Shown here: piece by piece, positions 8,775-17,509 of the stretch | How positions within the stretch are numbered: position 1 is the first letter of the stretch | Layout: each line of letters begins with the position of its first letter | Source of the DNA: Planctomycetia bacterium | Lineage (GTDB): Bacteria; Planctomycetota; Planctomycetia; Gemmatales; HRBIN36 | NCBI GenBank assembly: GCA_016795155.1 | Contig: JAEUIE010000012.1 | Coordinates: 1 to 64,000, forward strand | DNA: 64,000 bases | Direction of reading: 5' to 3' | Notes under the pieces: generated by a model | What the model was told of the DNA's origin: nothing | What the model saw: only the letters and a program-made list of their open reading frames with translations | The model's database searches: none | Translations under genes and position numbers: made by a program

Positions 8775-9647
8775 TTAGATCACATTATCCGCTCCGTGTA
8801 TGTCTTCTGCAGCCAGGTCGATCCGGTTGCTTCCAATGAACGCTTCACCCCTGATAAACTGCTGCACACGTCGATCAGAACAGATCGCCAGATCATTTGG
8901 TCCCTGGTTGAAGATGATTTGTCCTTCACCCTCTTCGAGTTTGCTGACCGGATAAAGCATGAGCACTCGATCCGCCACCTTGCGAACGGTTTTCATATCA
9001 TGTGTTACCACAATGCTGGTGACGTGGCGGCTTTGATGCGTCTGCTGAATAAGGTTATTGATGACATCCGTCATGATGGGATCGAGCCCGGTGGTCGGCT
9101 CATCATAGAGCATGATTTCGGGATCGAGCATTAATGCACGGGCTACACCCACCCGCTTCTTCATGCCTCCGGAAAGTTCTGCCGGACGCTTGCGTTCCAC
9201 CCCGCGTGGTAACCCCACTTCTTGTAAACGGCTTTTCACTGCCTGATCAATTTCATGGGGCTTCATCGTCGTATGTTCACGCAAGGCAAAGGCAACATTG
9301 TCGAATACTGTCATGCTGTCGAAAAGAGCAGCACCTTGAAAGACATAGCCGATTTTCAGCCGTTCTTTCACTTGTTCCTTTTCATGTAGACCGGCAATCT
9401 GCTTACCATCCACCAGTACACTGCCGATCGTAGGCTTGAGCAGGCCGATGATCAGCTTGAGCAATACCGTTTTGCCGCAGCCACTTTCACCCACGATGAC
9501 ATGCGTGCGCCCCTTTTCAAAGAACAGATTTAATTCGCGCAACACCACCTGCTCGCCAAACTGCAAGGAAACGTTTTCGAACTGGATGATCGGTTGCGGC
9601 AGGGCAGGGAGCCTGAACGATGAGGAAGCAGGCTTGTTGGGGTGCAT
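8775..9647 (-). CDS. mlaF: Mla-type ABC transporter ATP-binding protein
   Basis: ATPase of the lipid transporter, 290 residues. Walker A is GESGCGKT (53-60), the Q-loop follows as YVFQGAALFDSMTVFDNVAF, the signature is LSGG (158-161), and Walker B with the following D-loop is IMLYDEPTTGLDP (178-190). The phrase FQGAALFDSMTVFDNVAF is typical of MlaF/Ttg2A rather than other ABC families. A perfect AGGAGG ribosome-binding site precedes the ATG, 9 bases after the mlaE stop. The N-terminal extension of about 18 residues, rich in Pro and Ser, is longer than usual. Confidence 0.93.
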   Translation of the reverse strand: MHPNKPASSSFRLPALPQPIIQFENVSLQFGEQVVLRELNLFFEKGRTHVIVGESGCGKTVLLKLIIGLLKPTIGSVLVDGKQIAGLHEKEQVKERLKIGYVFQGAALFDSMTVFDNVAFALREHTTMKPHEIDQAVKSRLQEVGLPRGVERKRPAELSGGMKKRVGVARALMLDPEIMLYDEPTTGLDPIMTDVINNLIQQTHQSRHVTSIVVTHDMKTVRKVADRVLMLYPVSKLEEGEGQIIFNQGPNDLAICSDRRVQQFIRGEAFIGSNRIDLAAEDIHGADNVI

Positions 9648-9656
9648 GCTTCCTCC

Positions 9657-10481
9657 TTATCGAATGGGCCAGATCTGGCGGTATAGCGTGTTGAAGAACA
9701 TGGCCAGGAAGAAATCAAGTATCAAAATGGCAACAAACGAACGCACAAATGCTGTCGTGGCGGCTTTGCCTACGCCTTCCGCTCCGCCGGTACTGTGAAA
9801 TCCCTTATGACAGCTGATGATAGCAATGGCAGCGCCGAACACACATGATTTAAACAAGCCTACGAATATATCCCACATGTCAATTTTCTGTTTGGACATG
9901 GACCAGTACTGATATGGCTCAATTCCAAAATGTTGCGTGCTGATAAACGCTCCACCTATTACACCCATGAAATCGGCAAGGATGGTGAGCATCGGGATAA
10001 GCAGCACGCAAGCCAACAGACGAGGCACCACCAGGTGATGAATCGGGTTCACACCCAGGCATACTAGAGCGTCAATTTGTTCTGTTACCCGCATCGTACC
10101 CAGTTCAGCCGCAATGGCCGAGCCAACACGCCCAGCCAGCATGGTAGCTGCCAGCACCGGGCCTAGTTCGCAAATGACGCTGCGGTTGATGACAGCTCCC
10201 ATCCATCCCTTCATGTTCGGAAAGAGGATGAATTCGCCATAACTCTGTACAGCCAGCACCATCCCAATGAACAATCCAGTAATGCCAACGACGGGCACGC
10301 TGCGTACGCCGATCTGGAAAAAGATAAGGACGAGATTGCTGGATGAGGAACGCTTGCGTAACATCCAGCCGAGGGATCTCAGGCCAAAGTCGGTGACATC
10401 GCCCCAGGCAACAACGAGTTGATAGATCGCATTGCCCAGCCCGGCAAGCAACCCGTACCGTGGTGGCGCCACACTCGACAT
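9657..10481 (-). CDS. mlaE: Mla-type ABC transporter permease
   Basis: Integral membrane permease of the MlaE (DUF140) family, 274 residues with about five to six hydrophobic segments. Family marks include GMVLAVQSYGEF, the stretch GPVLAATMLAGRVGSAIAAELG, and GTMRVTEQIDAL. The ATG at 10481 is chosen because GGGGGAA precedes it. An in-frame GTG at 10502 lies inside an intergenic palindrome and is unlikely. It is the first gene of the mlaEFD operon, whose products are expected to move phospholipid between inner and outer membranes. Confidence 0.92.
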   Translation of the reverse strand: MSSVAPPRYGLLAGLGNAIYQLVVAWGDVTDFGLRSLGWMLRKRSSSSNLVLIFFQIGVRSVPVVGITGLFIGMVLAVQSYGEFILFPNMKGWMGAVINRSVICELGPVLAATMLAGRVGSAIAAELGTMRVTEQIDALVCLGVNPIHHLVVPRLLACVLLIPMLTILADFMGVIGGAFISTQHFGIEPYQYWSMSKQKIDMWDIFVGLFKSCVFGAAIAIISCHKGFHSTGGAEGVGKAATTAFVRSFVAILILDFFLAMFFNTLYRQIWPIR

Positions 10482-10495
10482 GCAGATTTCCCCCA

Positions 10496-10522
10496 AAGCC
10501 ACGGATTGCAGTCCGTGGTCTT
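10496..10522. repeat. Imperfect palindrome, GGAYTGCAGTCC family, copy 2
   Basis: The arms CCACGGAT and GTCCGTGG surround TGCA, with flanking AAG and CTT. The core reads GGATTGCAGTCC, one base different from copies 1 and 3. It lies 15 bases upstream of the mlaE ATG, so it would fall in the mla 5' leader if transcription starts beyond it. Confidence 0.8.
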
Positions 10523-10613
10523 GACATAAAGTCCCCTATCATTCTTCGGCAATCCCACCGTAGGGGGTATAATCGTTATGGAAAGAAGCTACAGAATTGT
10601 TTAACTATTTTGC

Positions 10614-11333
10614 CTATTTGCCCATCGCTGCCCATTGTTCCTCAGCCGAACTGGCACGCAGATAAAGGGGTTCCAGCGAGAAAGTGTCTTCAAACTGTTT
10701 CGCTTGCCAACGAATCAGTCCCATATGCTGTAAGCCAGGTACTGTAGGGTGCCAGTAGGATTCGTCCAGTATTTCAACAGTTGCAGGCAAGAGTTGTCGC
10801 TGCTGTACCAATCCCGGACCTGTGATGACTGTCCCCGCGGTCAAACTGCTTCGCCAAGCTTCACCCGGCACAATGGCGAGAGGTGATGTAGTCTGAAACA
10901 GTTCAGGCACATCGCCCGACTGATGCTCAATCGATTGCACATAAACCTTATCCTGCTGACCATCTGCTATGACGGTCAAGGAAGTGAGCGAGGGGTTTGC
11001 TTGAAATGTAGTCCACGCCAGACTCTCAAACGTAGGAACACCAATCAACGGAATGTTCAGTGCATAGGCCAGCGTCTTAGCAGTCATGATGCCGACACGT
11101 AAGCCGGTATAGCTGCCAGGGCCAGCACTCACCACAATGGCTTGCAGGTCTGCAGGCTTCCAACCCTGTTGTTGACACAGTTGCTGACACTGAGGCATGA
11201 GATCACGGATATGCTGCCTGCCGGTGGCGAGCGTTGCCTGCTGTGCGAGTTGATTGCCCACAGCCAGGCCGACGTAGCCCGTGTTGCCACTGGTTTCAAT
11301 CAGAAGTGTGCGAAGATCAGAAACGCTGGTCAT
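10614..11333 (-). CDS. tsaB: tRNA threonylcarbamoyladenosine biosynthesis protein TsaB
   Basis: Partner of TsaD in making the t6A modification of ANN-decoding tRNAs; it has the ASKHA fold. The conserved N terminus LLIETSGNTGYVGLAV and the signature VVSAGPGSYTGLRVG (about residues 72-86) are clear. The 239-residue length is normal. The ATG at 11333 is chosen because it begins the fold; this start lies 17 bases inside the preceding gene, so translation is probably coupled. No tsaC, tsaD or tsaE is in the window. Confidence 0.88.
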   Translation of the reverse strand: MTSVSDLRTLLIETSGNTGYVGLAVGNQLAQQATLATGRQHIRDLMPQCQQLCQQQGWKPADLQAIVVSAGPGSYTGLRVGIMTAKTLAYALNIPLIGVPTFESLAWTTFQANPSLTSLTVIADGQQDKVYVQSIEHQSGDVPELFQTTSPLAIVPGEAWRSSLTAGTVITGPGLVQQRQLLPATVEILDESYWHPTVPGLQHMGLIRWQAKQFEDTFSLEPLYLRASSAEEQWAAMGK

Positions 11334-11556
11334 CAGGTTGGGTATGTTGTTGAATACGTGCCTGGGCTTTTCGTAGGCGGACAATACGCATGACATTGAA
11401 CAGGGCCATCAGCGTGCAGATGCCGATAGCAAGGTATCGCCGCCAGTTTTCTGCTTCGCCACCTACAAACTGATTAAGCCAGCCTAGCGGGATGGCAACG
11501 GCCAGTCCCAGCCAGATCAATGCGAGTATCGTATAGAGCATGATGCGGGAATTCAT
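11317..11556 (-). CDS. Small two-helix membrane protein
   Basis: A 79-residue protein with two hydrophobic helices (about 5-26 and 39-57), a short loop GGEAENWRR between them and a charged C-terminal tail. It is not recognised. Its start codon overlaps the deoC stop as ATGA and its 3' end overlaps the start of tsaB by 17 bases. It is therefore the middle gene of a tightly packed deoC-tsaB operon, which supports it being real. Confidence 0.7.
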   Translation of the reverse strand: MNSRIMLYTILALIWLGLAVAIPLGWLNQFVGGEAENWRRYLAIGICTLMALFNVMRIVRLRKAQARIQQHTQPDDQRF

Positions 11557-12269
11557 GCTGAGGCCTCCACCAGAATCGCAGGCAGGCCCAGCGTCTGTCG
11601 ACACTCATCGAGAATAGCTGGGCTTACGGTGGCTCCCACGCGCGAGACACCAAGTTGTCGCACCAGTAATACTCGCTCGAACGTGCGAACACCCCCCGCT
11701 GCTTTCACCTGTACCGATGCAGGCGAATGCTTTCGCATCAGCTTCAGGTCTTCAATAGTCGCTCCACTTTCGCCGTAGCCGGTGGAAGTCTTGACCCAGT
11801 CGGCACTGACTTCGCCGCAAATTTCACAGAGCTTGATTTTCTCTTCGTTGAAAAGCAGGCTGTTCTCGAAAATGACTTTGACCTTAGCTTTGCCCCGATG
11901 TGCTGCATCAACCACATCGCTGATGTCCTTGGTGACATATTTCCAGTCGCCCGATTTCACCTTGCCGATGTTGACGACCATGTCGAGTTCGGTGGCCCCA
12001 TCAGCCATTGCCGCCTGGGCTTCCAGCACCTTGATGCTGGTAAGATGAGAGCCATGTGGAAACCCGATCACGGTACACACGCCAACATCGCTGCCTTGCA
12101 GAATATCCTTAGCCAGGGTAACAGCATAGGGTTTGATGCAGACCGAAGCGACATCATAAGCCTTGGCAATCTTACAGCCCTTTGCCAACTCTGCATCCGT
12201 CAACTGAGGCTGCAACAACGAATGATCCAGCATCTTGGCAATGTCACGATAAGAATAGTCAGGCACCAC
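11553..12269 (-). CDS. deoC: Deoxyribose-phosphate aldolase
   Basis: Class I aldolase splitting 2-deoxyribose-5-phosphate into glyceraldehyde-3-phosphate and acetaldehyde. The 238 residues cover the TIM barrel: LDHSLLQPQLTDAE near the start, VCTVIGFPHGSHLTSIKVLEA, the lysine region KVKVIFENSLL, and the Schiff-base motif VKAAGGVRT. The start appears to be a GTG (12269), with another GTG as codon 2. It is first in an operon with the small membrane protein and tsaB, and its promoter region is shared divergently with recQ. Confidence 0.93.
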   Translation of the reverse strand: MVPDYSYRDIAKMLDHSLLQPQLTDAELAKGCKIAKAYDVASVCIKPYAVTLAKDILQGSDVGVCTVIGFPHGSHLTSIKVLEAQAAMADGATELDMVVNIGKVKSGDWKYVTKDISDVVDAAHRGKAKVKVIFENSLLFNEEKIKLCEICGEVSADWVKTSTGYGESGATIEDLKLMRKHSPASVQVKAAGGVRTFERVLLVRQLGVSRVGATVSPAILDECRQTLGLPAILVEASA

Positions 12270-12426
12270 TTAGCTCCCGAGCAGGTAGGTAGTGGTATGA
12301 TATGCGGGGTGCGGGATGAAGCGAGCAATTGGCGGCCCCTCTAATTATAAAAAGTGATTTCGTTTCCCTCTCTCGCGGCACATAAACTATTATTTCATGA
12401 CTCACGATTTTCGGCCGGGAGCCAGT

Positions 12427-14637
12427 ATGTCCGTGGTGACCTATGCCCAGGTGCAGGATACTATTGCCAGGCACTGGGGCTTTACTGCACTGCGTCCGAT
12501 GCAGCAGGAAGCTATTCAGGCTAACCTGAAAGGTCGCAACCTGCTTCTGGTATTGCCTACCGGCGGCGGGAAATCGCTCTGTTACCAGGCGCCTGCTGCT
12601 TGTCGATCTGATCAACTCACGCTGGTGGTTTCTCCGCTTATCGCCCTGATGAAAGACCAGGTGGACAGTCTGAATGCCAATGGCGTGCCTGCAGTTTACA
12701 TCAATTCGTCCCTGAGCATGGAAGAGAGGGAGGAAAACCTGTTTGCCATGAAGCAGGGGCGAGTTCGACTAGCCTATGTTGCACCGGAACGACTGGTGAT
12801 GGAAGAATTCATCAGTTTTCTGCAGACGCTTCCACTCGCCAGCATCGCTATTGATGAAGCGCACTGCATCAGTCACTGGGGGCACGATTTTCGTCCAGAG
12901 TACCGACAGCTATCATTCCTTGCTGAGCGTTTTCCGCAGGTTCCGGTGCATGCCTTTACTGCGACTGCCACGGAAAAAGTGCGTGCTGATATTGTTGCTC
13001 AACTCAAACTTGCCGATCCGTGCGTTATGGTTGGCGATTTCCACCGTGCCAATCTGCACTACCGTGTGGTGCCTCGCGAAAGCGAATGGTCGCAGGCCAA
13101 ACAGTTTCTGGAAGATCATCGAGGCCAGGCGGGCATCATTTACTGCATGCGGCGGCGGGATGTGGATGATCTGGTTTCTCTTATCAATTCATGGGGTTTT
13201 TCGGCACGAGGATATCATGCCGGAATGGATCAATCCTTGCGTAAGAAAGCACAGGATGCCTTTCGGCAGGAGGAGTGCAATCTTGTCGTAGCAACGGTAG
13301 CCTTCGGCATGGGCATTGATCGTCCCGATGTCCGCTTCGTGCTGCACATGGCCATGCCCAAGTCGCTGGAGCATTATCAGCAGGAATCTGGTCGTGCCGG
13401 TCGCGATGGCCTGGAGGCTGAATGTGTTCTGCTCCACCATCGGCAGGATCTGGTGGCCTGGAGCAAGCTGATGCAGAAATCAGCGGAGGAAAGCGAAGGC
13501 GATTCGAGTTGGCTGCCTGTTGCTTTGTCGCATCTCAACGAGATGGATCGCTACTGCAGAGTCACCATTTGCAGGCATCGGCAACTGGTTAATCACTTTG
13601 GTCAGCAGTTCAGCATAGCCAACTGTCGAGCTTGCGATGTCTGTCTCGGCGATGCAGAACCGGTACCCGACAGTTTGCTCACTGCACAAAAATTGCTTTC
13701 AGCCATCGCCCGTTGTGAAGAACGATTTGGTGCCACACATCTGATTTCGGTTCTACGTGGTGAACGGACTGAGAATGTTATCAAGCATGGCCACGATCAG
13801 CTTTCCGTATTTGGTTTGATGGCAGATAACACGAAGGATCAGTTACGCGACTGGTACGATCAACTGGCCAGCCAGGGATTGTTGGAAAAAGAAGAGTTTA
13901 CGGGAGCCAAGGGCGTTGGCTTCATTTTGAAACTCAATGCGGAATCGTGGAAAGTATTTCGCAAGGAGCGAACAGCGGTTCAACTCTGGAAACAGAAGAG
14001 AGTCGAGAAACTGCGAAAGGCAAGGACACGAAACAAGTTGCCTGCGCTGCCTGTTGAGGAAGGACTGTTCACGGAATTGCAATCACTCCGCCGAAAACTT
14101 GCTGGCCAGAATGGGGTTGCCCCCTATGTCATCTGTCATGACACAACCTTGAACGCACTAGCCTCGCATCGACCTTCAACACGTGAAGGATTATTTCTCA
14201 TCCCTGGATTGGGTCAGGCCAAGATTAATAAGTTTGGCAACAATATGCTGAGAATTATCAAACAGTACAGTCACATACGGGGATTGAGCATGGATGTGGG
14301 CTTGATTGAAAACGCCCCGACTAAAGTAGTCAGTCAATCAAGCAGACCCACTACCCATCATGAATCATGGAAAATGTTTGAGCAGGGGCATTCGGTAGAT
14401 CTGACTGCCAGTCTTCTGAAACGAGCTCCTTCGACAGTGATGAAATACCTGGAAGAGTATTTACTGGCAAATCCGAGGCCATCACCTGAGCCATGGATGA
14501 ATCAAACAGATGCTCATCGGATTAAGGAATATGCAGCGACGCTTACCGATGGCAGATTGAAACCCATCCATGAACATTTTGCTGGCGAATTTACCTTCGA
14601 CCAGATACGGATTGCGTTGTCATGGATACCTGTTTGA
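12427..14637 (+). CDS. recQ: ATP-dependent DNA helicase RecQ
   Basis: 3'-5' DNA helicase of recombination and repair, 736 residues. Motif I is LPTGGGKS (43-50), the DEAH box is at 143-146 followed by CISHWGHDFRPEYRQL, and motif VI is ESGRAGRDG. Next comes the RecQ zinc-binding part with cysteines in ICRHRQL and NCRACDVC, then an HRDC domain (about 535-615, with IPGLGQAKINKFG). A final helix-turn-helix-like tail is rich in basic residues. The ATG at 12427 is preferred over the one at 12397 because GGGAG lies 6 bases upstream. It converges on the response regulator gene with only 15 bases between stops. Confidence 0.94.
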   Translation: MSVVTYAQVQDTIARHWGFTALRPMQQEAIQANLKGRNLLLVLPTGGGKSLCYQAPAACRSDQLTLVVSPLIALMKDQVDSLNANGVPAVYINSSLSMEEREENLFAMKQGRVRLAYVAPERLVMEEFISFLQTLPLASIAIDEAHCISHWGHDFRPEYRQLSFLAERFPQVPVHAFTATATEKVRADIVAQLKLADPCVMVGDFHRANLHYRVVPRESEWSQAKQFLEDHRGQAGIIYCMRRRDVDDLVSLINSWGFSARGYHAGMDQSLRKKAQDAFRQEECNLVVATVAFGMGIDRPDVRFVLHMAMPKSLEHYQQESGRAGRDGLEAECVLLHHRQDLVAWSKLMQKSAEESEGDSSWLPVALSHLNEMDRYCRVTICRHRQLVNHFGQQFSIANCRACDVCLGDAEPVPDSLLTAQKLLSAIARCEERFGATHLISVLRGERTENVIKHGHDQLSVFGLMADNTKDQLRDWYDQLASQGLLEKEEFTGAKGVGFILKLNAESWKVFRKERTAVQLWKQKRVEKLRKARTRNKLPALPVEEGLFTELQSLRRKLAGQNGVAPYVICHDTTLNALASHRPSTREGLFLIPGLGQAKINKFGNNMLRIIKQYSHIRGLSMDVGLIENAPTKVVSQSSRPTTHHESWKMFEQGHSVDLTASLLKRAPSTVMKYLEEYLLANPRPSPEPWMNQTDAHRIKEYAATLTDGRLKPIHEHFAGEFTFDQIRIALSWIPV

Positions 14638-14652
14638 AAGACTGATCGGTAC

Positions 14653-16041
14653 TTACGAACTCACAATTCCCAACTCTTCAATCTTGCGATAAAGCGAACT
14701 GAGTGCCAGGCCCATGCGTCGGGCTGCTTCGCGCTTGTCGGGATATTGTTTAAGTAGCTTTTCAATATGCAGTTTCTCGTAATGTGCCACGGCCATGCGT
14801 AGGTCTTCATCCAGACAGACTTCGGGATCGGTCATCAGGTCGGCAGGTAGATCGTGAACGGTAATCAACGGTCCTTCACTGAGGATGACTGCACGCTGGA
14901 GCACATTTTCGAGCTCGCGTACGTTTCCTTTCCAGATGGCGCTTTGCAGCAGTCGCATGGCAGCATGATCGACTCCAGCTACCTGTTTGCCCAGCAGTTT
15001 CACCTGCTTTGCCAGCAGGTAATCCACGAGTTCGGGGATGTCCTCCCGACGTTCACGTAAAGCAGGCAGCTTCACTGAGACGACGTTGAGCCGGTAAAAC
15101 AAGTCCTCACGAAATTTCCCTTCCTCCACACTTTTTGCTAGGTCTTTATTGGTGGCAGCCAGGATGCGCGTGGTGACCGTGATTGGTTCTGAAGCACCGA
15201 CAGGCAGAATTTCTTTCTGTTCAATAGCTCGAAGAATCTTGGCTTGAGTATGCAGGCTCATCTCGCCAATTTCGTCGAGAAAGAGTGTGCCGTTGCCAGC
15301 CCGTTGAAACAACCCTTCACTTTCCTTGTCTGCCCCGGTGAAAGCGCCTTTGCGGTGGCCAAAAAGCTGACTTTCGAGCAGTTCATTGGGAATGGCAGCA
15401 CAGTTGATCGCCAGAAAACGCTCGTCACGATCCGGTCCCTGGCGATGCAACTCTCGCGCTATCAGTTCCTTGCCGGTGCCACTCTCGCCGAGGATGAGCA
15501 CGGTCGCTCGTGTGGTCGCCACTTTGGCAACCGTAGAGAAAACAGCCTGCATGGCTGGGCACCTGCCGATTATCTTGTCCGATTCAACAGGTCGATTGAT
15601 TTCTTTGAGAAGCCACTGGTTTTCAAGTTTGTACTTGCGGAATTGAAGCAGATGTCTGATCCGGGCTGCAACCTCAGCAAAACGGAGTGGCTTGAGAAGA
15701 TAATCCTGAGCACCCCGCTTGAAGGCTTCCACTGCGGTTTCCACGGTGCCATAAGCTGTAATGAGAATGACAAACGTTTCGGGGTTGAGTTGTAACAGTC
15801 TTTCAGCAACTTCAATGCCATCCATACCGGGCATTTGAATATCCGTGAAAGCGATATCGAAGGGCGTGGTCTCAGCGAGTTTCAATCCTTCCAGCCCGTT
15901 GGCAGCAGTGCGAACTTCGTACCCTTCCTGTTCAAGAAACTCAGCGAGCGAAGCTCGGATGAGCGGCTCGTCTTCAATAATGAGCAGCCTGGCTGCCGGC
16001 TGGTTATCGCTGTTGTTGATGCTCTTGGGCGTGATCGCCAT
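14653..16041 (-). CDS. NtrC-family sigma-54-dependent response regulator
   Basis: 462 residues in three parts. The receiver domain has phosphoacceptor D67 in FTDIQMPGMDG. The AAA+ sigma-54 activation domain has Walker A GESGTGKE at 185-192, the GAFTGA sigma-54 contact loop at 232-237, and Walker B FLDEIGEM. The Fis-type HTH is at about 425-458 (KREAARRMGLALSSLYRKI). It activates sigma-54 promoters when phosphorylated. The gene start overlaps the 3' end of the sensor kinase by 38 bases, so the two form a two-component pair. Target genes are not evident in the window. Confidence 0.93.
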   Translation of the reverse strand: MAITPKSINNSDNQPAARLLIIEDEPLIRASLAEFLEQEGYEVRTAANGLEGLKLAETTPFDIAFTDIQMPGMDGIEVAERLLQLNPETFVILITAYGTVETAVEAFKRGAQDYLLKPLRFAEVAARIRHLLQFRKYKLENQWLLKEINRPVESDKIIGRCPAMQAVFSTVAKVATTRATVLILGESGTGKELIARELHRQGPDRDERFLAINCAAIPNELLESQLFGHRKGAFTGADKESEGLFQRAGNGTLFLDEIGEMSLHTQAKILRAIEQKEILPVGASEPITVTTRILAATNKDLAKSVEEGKFREDLFYRLNVVSVKLPALRERREDIPELVDYLLAKQVKLLGKQVAGVDHAAMRLLQSAIWKGNVRELENVLQRAVILSEGPLITVHDLPADLMTDPEVCLDEDLRMAVAHYEKLHIEKLLKQYPDKREAARRMGLALSSLYRKIEELGIVSS

Positions 16042-17371
16042 GACGATCGGCTTTCAGGGGAAAGTGAAGTCGGAAGGTGGAGCCTTGGCCTGGCTGGGAT
16101 TCCACGCTGACGGTACCACCCTGTTGTTCTACAAGGCGGCGCGTCATGAACAGCCCCAAACCGGTGCCATGAGGCTTGGTAGTAAAATAAGGCTGAAAGA
16201 GCTTGTCGTTGATTTCCTGCGGAATGCCACATCCATCGTCGTGCACTTCAACACAAACTTCGGAAGGAGTAACCAGGCCTTTGATTTGCACCGTACCTCC
16301 TTTTTCGGTGGCATCGATCGCATTCAGAATCAAGTTGAGCAAGGCCTGGGTAAGCAGGTCACGGGCGACATTTAACCTTGGCATTTCTGCCGGCATCTGG
16401 CTGACGACCGTTTTGCCTCGATTGGATTGATAATACTTGGCGATGCTGAGAGCTTCCTGGACGACACTGGCCAGGTCAGTCATCACTTTCTCTGCGGTAG
16501 CGGGTCGGCTGAAATTCATCAGTTCCCGCAATGTTCCTGAGATGCGATCAAGTTGCCCACCAACAAGCTTGAGTCTTTCCTGTACATACGGATCATCAAC
16601 TCGGCGTTGCACCAGTTGCACCAGGGAACTGATGGAGGTGAGCGGATTGCCGACTTCGTGGGCGATGCCGGCAGCCAGCAGACCGAAAGCAGCCATCTTT
16701 TCCTGATGCATCAACAAAGCCTGGGCTTCCTGCAGTTCCTTGGTACGCTGTGTAATGCGGTTTTCCAGTTGGCCCTGGTAATCATGCAGTTGCTTGTTTA
16801 CTTCAATGAATCGATCACTGGTACGGTGCAGATACCAGGCCAGGGTAGAGGCAGCCCAGGTAACCCAGCACATTACCACAATGTTAAGCATGACGCTGGG
16901 CACATCCTGCTGATCGCTGGGCACCATGAAAAAGAGCAGAGTGAAACTGACACAGTGCATGAAACAACTGATATAAGGAACGATTCGAGGATACCGGATG
17001 GCAACCACCAGCAGCGAAAGGAGGTAAAAGAAACGGTACGGACTGTCCAGGCCATGATCGTATCGGCAAAGCAGGGTGATGAAAATGGTTTCCAGAAACG
17101 AGACGATCAACGGAAATCGGGCAAGCAGAAAAACCTCGCCTCGAAAATAGTACCAGGTAACAATGGAAGTATAAACCAGGCCAACCGAGAGCAGGATGTT
17201 CAACAGCAACGGTGAATCGGGCTGTCGGCCTGGCACGTTAGCCAGGAAAAAGCCGACCAGCAGGCCGAACCATTGAATTTTAACGAGCAGGCCGGCGGCA
17301 TCGCGATCCCACTCGCTGGCCGGACGGGATGTCCATTCCCGCATCGGGGTGATGAAATGTTGCCAGGGCAT
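16004..17371 (-). CDS. Membrane sensor histidine kinase (NtrB-like)
   Basis: 455 residues. The N-terminal half holds about six hydrophobic segments between 25 and 180 with no large periplasmic domain, so the signal may be intramembrane or cytoplasmic. A coiled-coil linker (about 185-225) follows. The H-box is [19 protein letters not shown], with H238 as the phosphorylated His. The ATPase has [21 protein letters not shown] and [18 protein letters not shown]. The ATG at 17371 is preferred over an upstream start at 17452; no strong ribosome-binding site separates them. It is the partner of the overlapping NtrC-type regulator. Confidence 0.9.
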   Translation of the reverse strand: MPWQHFITPMREWTSRPASEWDRDAAGLLVKIQWFGLLVGFFLANVPGRQPDSPLLLNILLSVGLVYTSIVTWYYFRGEVFLLARFPLIVSFLETIFITLLCRYDHGLDSPYRFFYLLSLLVVAIRYPRIVPYISCFMHCVSFTLLFFMVPSDQQDVPSVMLNIVVMCWVTWAASTLAWYLHRTSDRFIEVNKQLHDYQGQLENRITQRTKELQEAQALLMHQEKMAAFGLLAAGIAHEVGNPLTSISSLVQLVQRRVDDPYVQERLKLVGGQLDRISGTLRELMNFSRPATAEKVMTDLASVVQEALSIAKYYQSNRGKTVVSQMPAEMPRLNVARDLLTQALLNLILNAIDATEKGGTVQIKGLVTPSEVCVEVHDDGCGIPQEINDKLFQPYFTTKPHGTGLGLFMTRRLVEQQGGTVSVESQPGQGSTFRLHFPLKADRHGDHAQEHQQQR

Positions 17372-17470
17372 AGAGGTATGATAGGTGCTGGCGGGTATAT
17401 TGTGGCAAGTAGTCAACCTAGAAGAGTGCGGCATAAGATGCCAAAGAAGCAAGTAAGCACATCAAGGAAA

Positions 17471-17496
17471 TAAGGCCGAGAATAATCCCGGCCTTA
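17471..17496 (-). terminator. Intrinsic terminator of the calpain-like gene
   Basis: Perfect 8-base arms TAAGGCCG and CGGCCTTA around a 10-base loop, followed on the minus strand by TTTCCTTG. It lies 14 bases past the stop of the RTX-calpain gene and before the histidine kinase gene. Confidence 0.7.
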
Positions 17497-17509
17497 CATT
17501 GCATGGAAG

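Noticed and set aside
10482-10502. GTG start extending mlaE by seven residues
   Set aside because: Falls partly within a palindromic repeat; the ATG at 10481 has a ribosome-binding site.
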